Positions 63,912-64,000 of a stretch of DNA of 64,000 bases are shown here, one piece after another (position 1 is the stretch's first letter; each line of letters begins with the position of its first letter). The DNA lies in assembly GCF_028285715.1 (NCBI RefSeq), contig NZ_JANQOO010000020.1, forward strand, positions 124,001 through 188,000, in the 5' to 3' direction. The notes under the pieces were generated by a model, which ran no database searches, was not told where the DNA came from, and saw only the letters and a program-made list of their open reading frames with translations. Origin of the DNA: Ulvibacterium sp. Its GTDB lineage: Bacteria > Bacteroidota > Bacteroidia > Flavobacteriales > Flavobacteriaceae. Made by a program: the position numbers and the translations under genes.

Positions 63912-64000
63912 TTACTCCTCCCGTAACCCCTCAACGGGATTATGATTCGCGGCCCGTATGGCCTGCGAGCCAACGGTAAGCATGGCTATGGCAATTGCAG
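63912..64000 (-). CDS. FtsX/MacB-type ABC permease 6 (3' end only)
   Basis: The last 28 residues, AIAMLTVGSQAIRAANHNPVEGLREE plus two, are the C-terminal helix end and tail of another permease of this set; the gene continues outside the window. It differs from the permease 5 tail (GIAMLTVGSQAIGAANKNPVEGLREE) at only three or so positions, the closest pair in the cluster. Confidence 0.88.
   Translation of the reverse strand, partial: AIAIAMLTVGSQAIRAANHNPVEGLREE

Overview
The window is one contiguous piece of a Bacteroidota chromosome, almost certainly a marine member of the Flavobacteriaceae. Support comes from the gene content (OmpA with thrombospondin-3 repeats, SusC/SusD relics, a DUF5690 transporter, L32-YceD and FabH-AccB-AccC neighbourhoods, large two-module FtsX-type ABC permeases) and from promoters of the Bacteroidota type, TTG then about 19-20 bases then TAnnTTTG, before the yceD-rpmF pair, asd and probably the tRNA. 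No rRNA genes, CRISPR array or intact insertion sequence was seen.

Layout. 1-36 kb is mostly housekeeping: a truncated OmpA gene, an AddB-like nuclease, a tRNA-Ala with an adjacent GIY-YIG gene and tRNA-like relic, a stress protein, MATE exporter, crotonase-family enzyme, queD, lpxH, recJ, a small redox/stress patch with two Crp/Fnr regulators (13-17 kb), rsmI, tdk-alr, mscL, asd, a prolyl oligopeptidase, arfB, a Gre-like factor, then accC-accB-fabH, rpmF-yceD, pdxA and ribE. 36-42.4 kb holds a probable sugar/amino-sugar uptake and isomerisation group: an HGSNAT/NagX-like membrane protein, a sodium:solute symporter, a TauE/SafE protein, an AGE-family epimerase lipoprotein and a Kelch lipoprotein.

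42.7-50.6 kb is the most distinctive region. A DUF5690 MFS transporter, a TIGR03364-type FAD amine oxidoreductase, a phosphonatase-like HAD hydrolase, an XRE-cupin regulator, a PbfA-like class III PLP ammonia-lyase and an exported purple-acid-phosphatase-like enzyme form what reads as an aminophosphonate catabolic cluster. The two amine-processing enzymes would both give phosphonoacetaldehyde, which the HAD hydrolase would cleave to acetaldehyde and phosphate. In its middle is a scar: the first 66 codons of a SusC gene are joined out of frame to the last ~117 codons of a SusD gene, followed by what looks like the decayed start of an exported sulfatase. The outer-membrane arm of the pathway therefore seems to have been lost. 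Two inverted copies of TTTAC-N5-GTAAA sit before the transporter gene and are candidate operators.

50.9-64 kb is an ABC export system of unusual shape: one LolD/MacB-like ATPase gene at the downstream end of a minus-strand run of five complete ~800-residue FtsX-type permeases and the tail of a sixth that leaves the window. The most upstream members look like recent duplicates, and a perfect 33-base palindrome lies between two of them.
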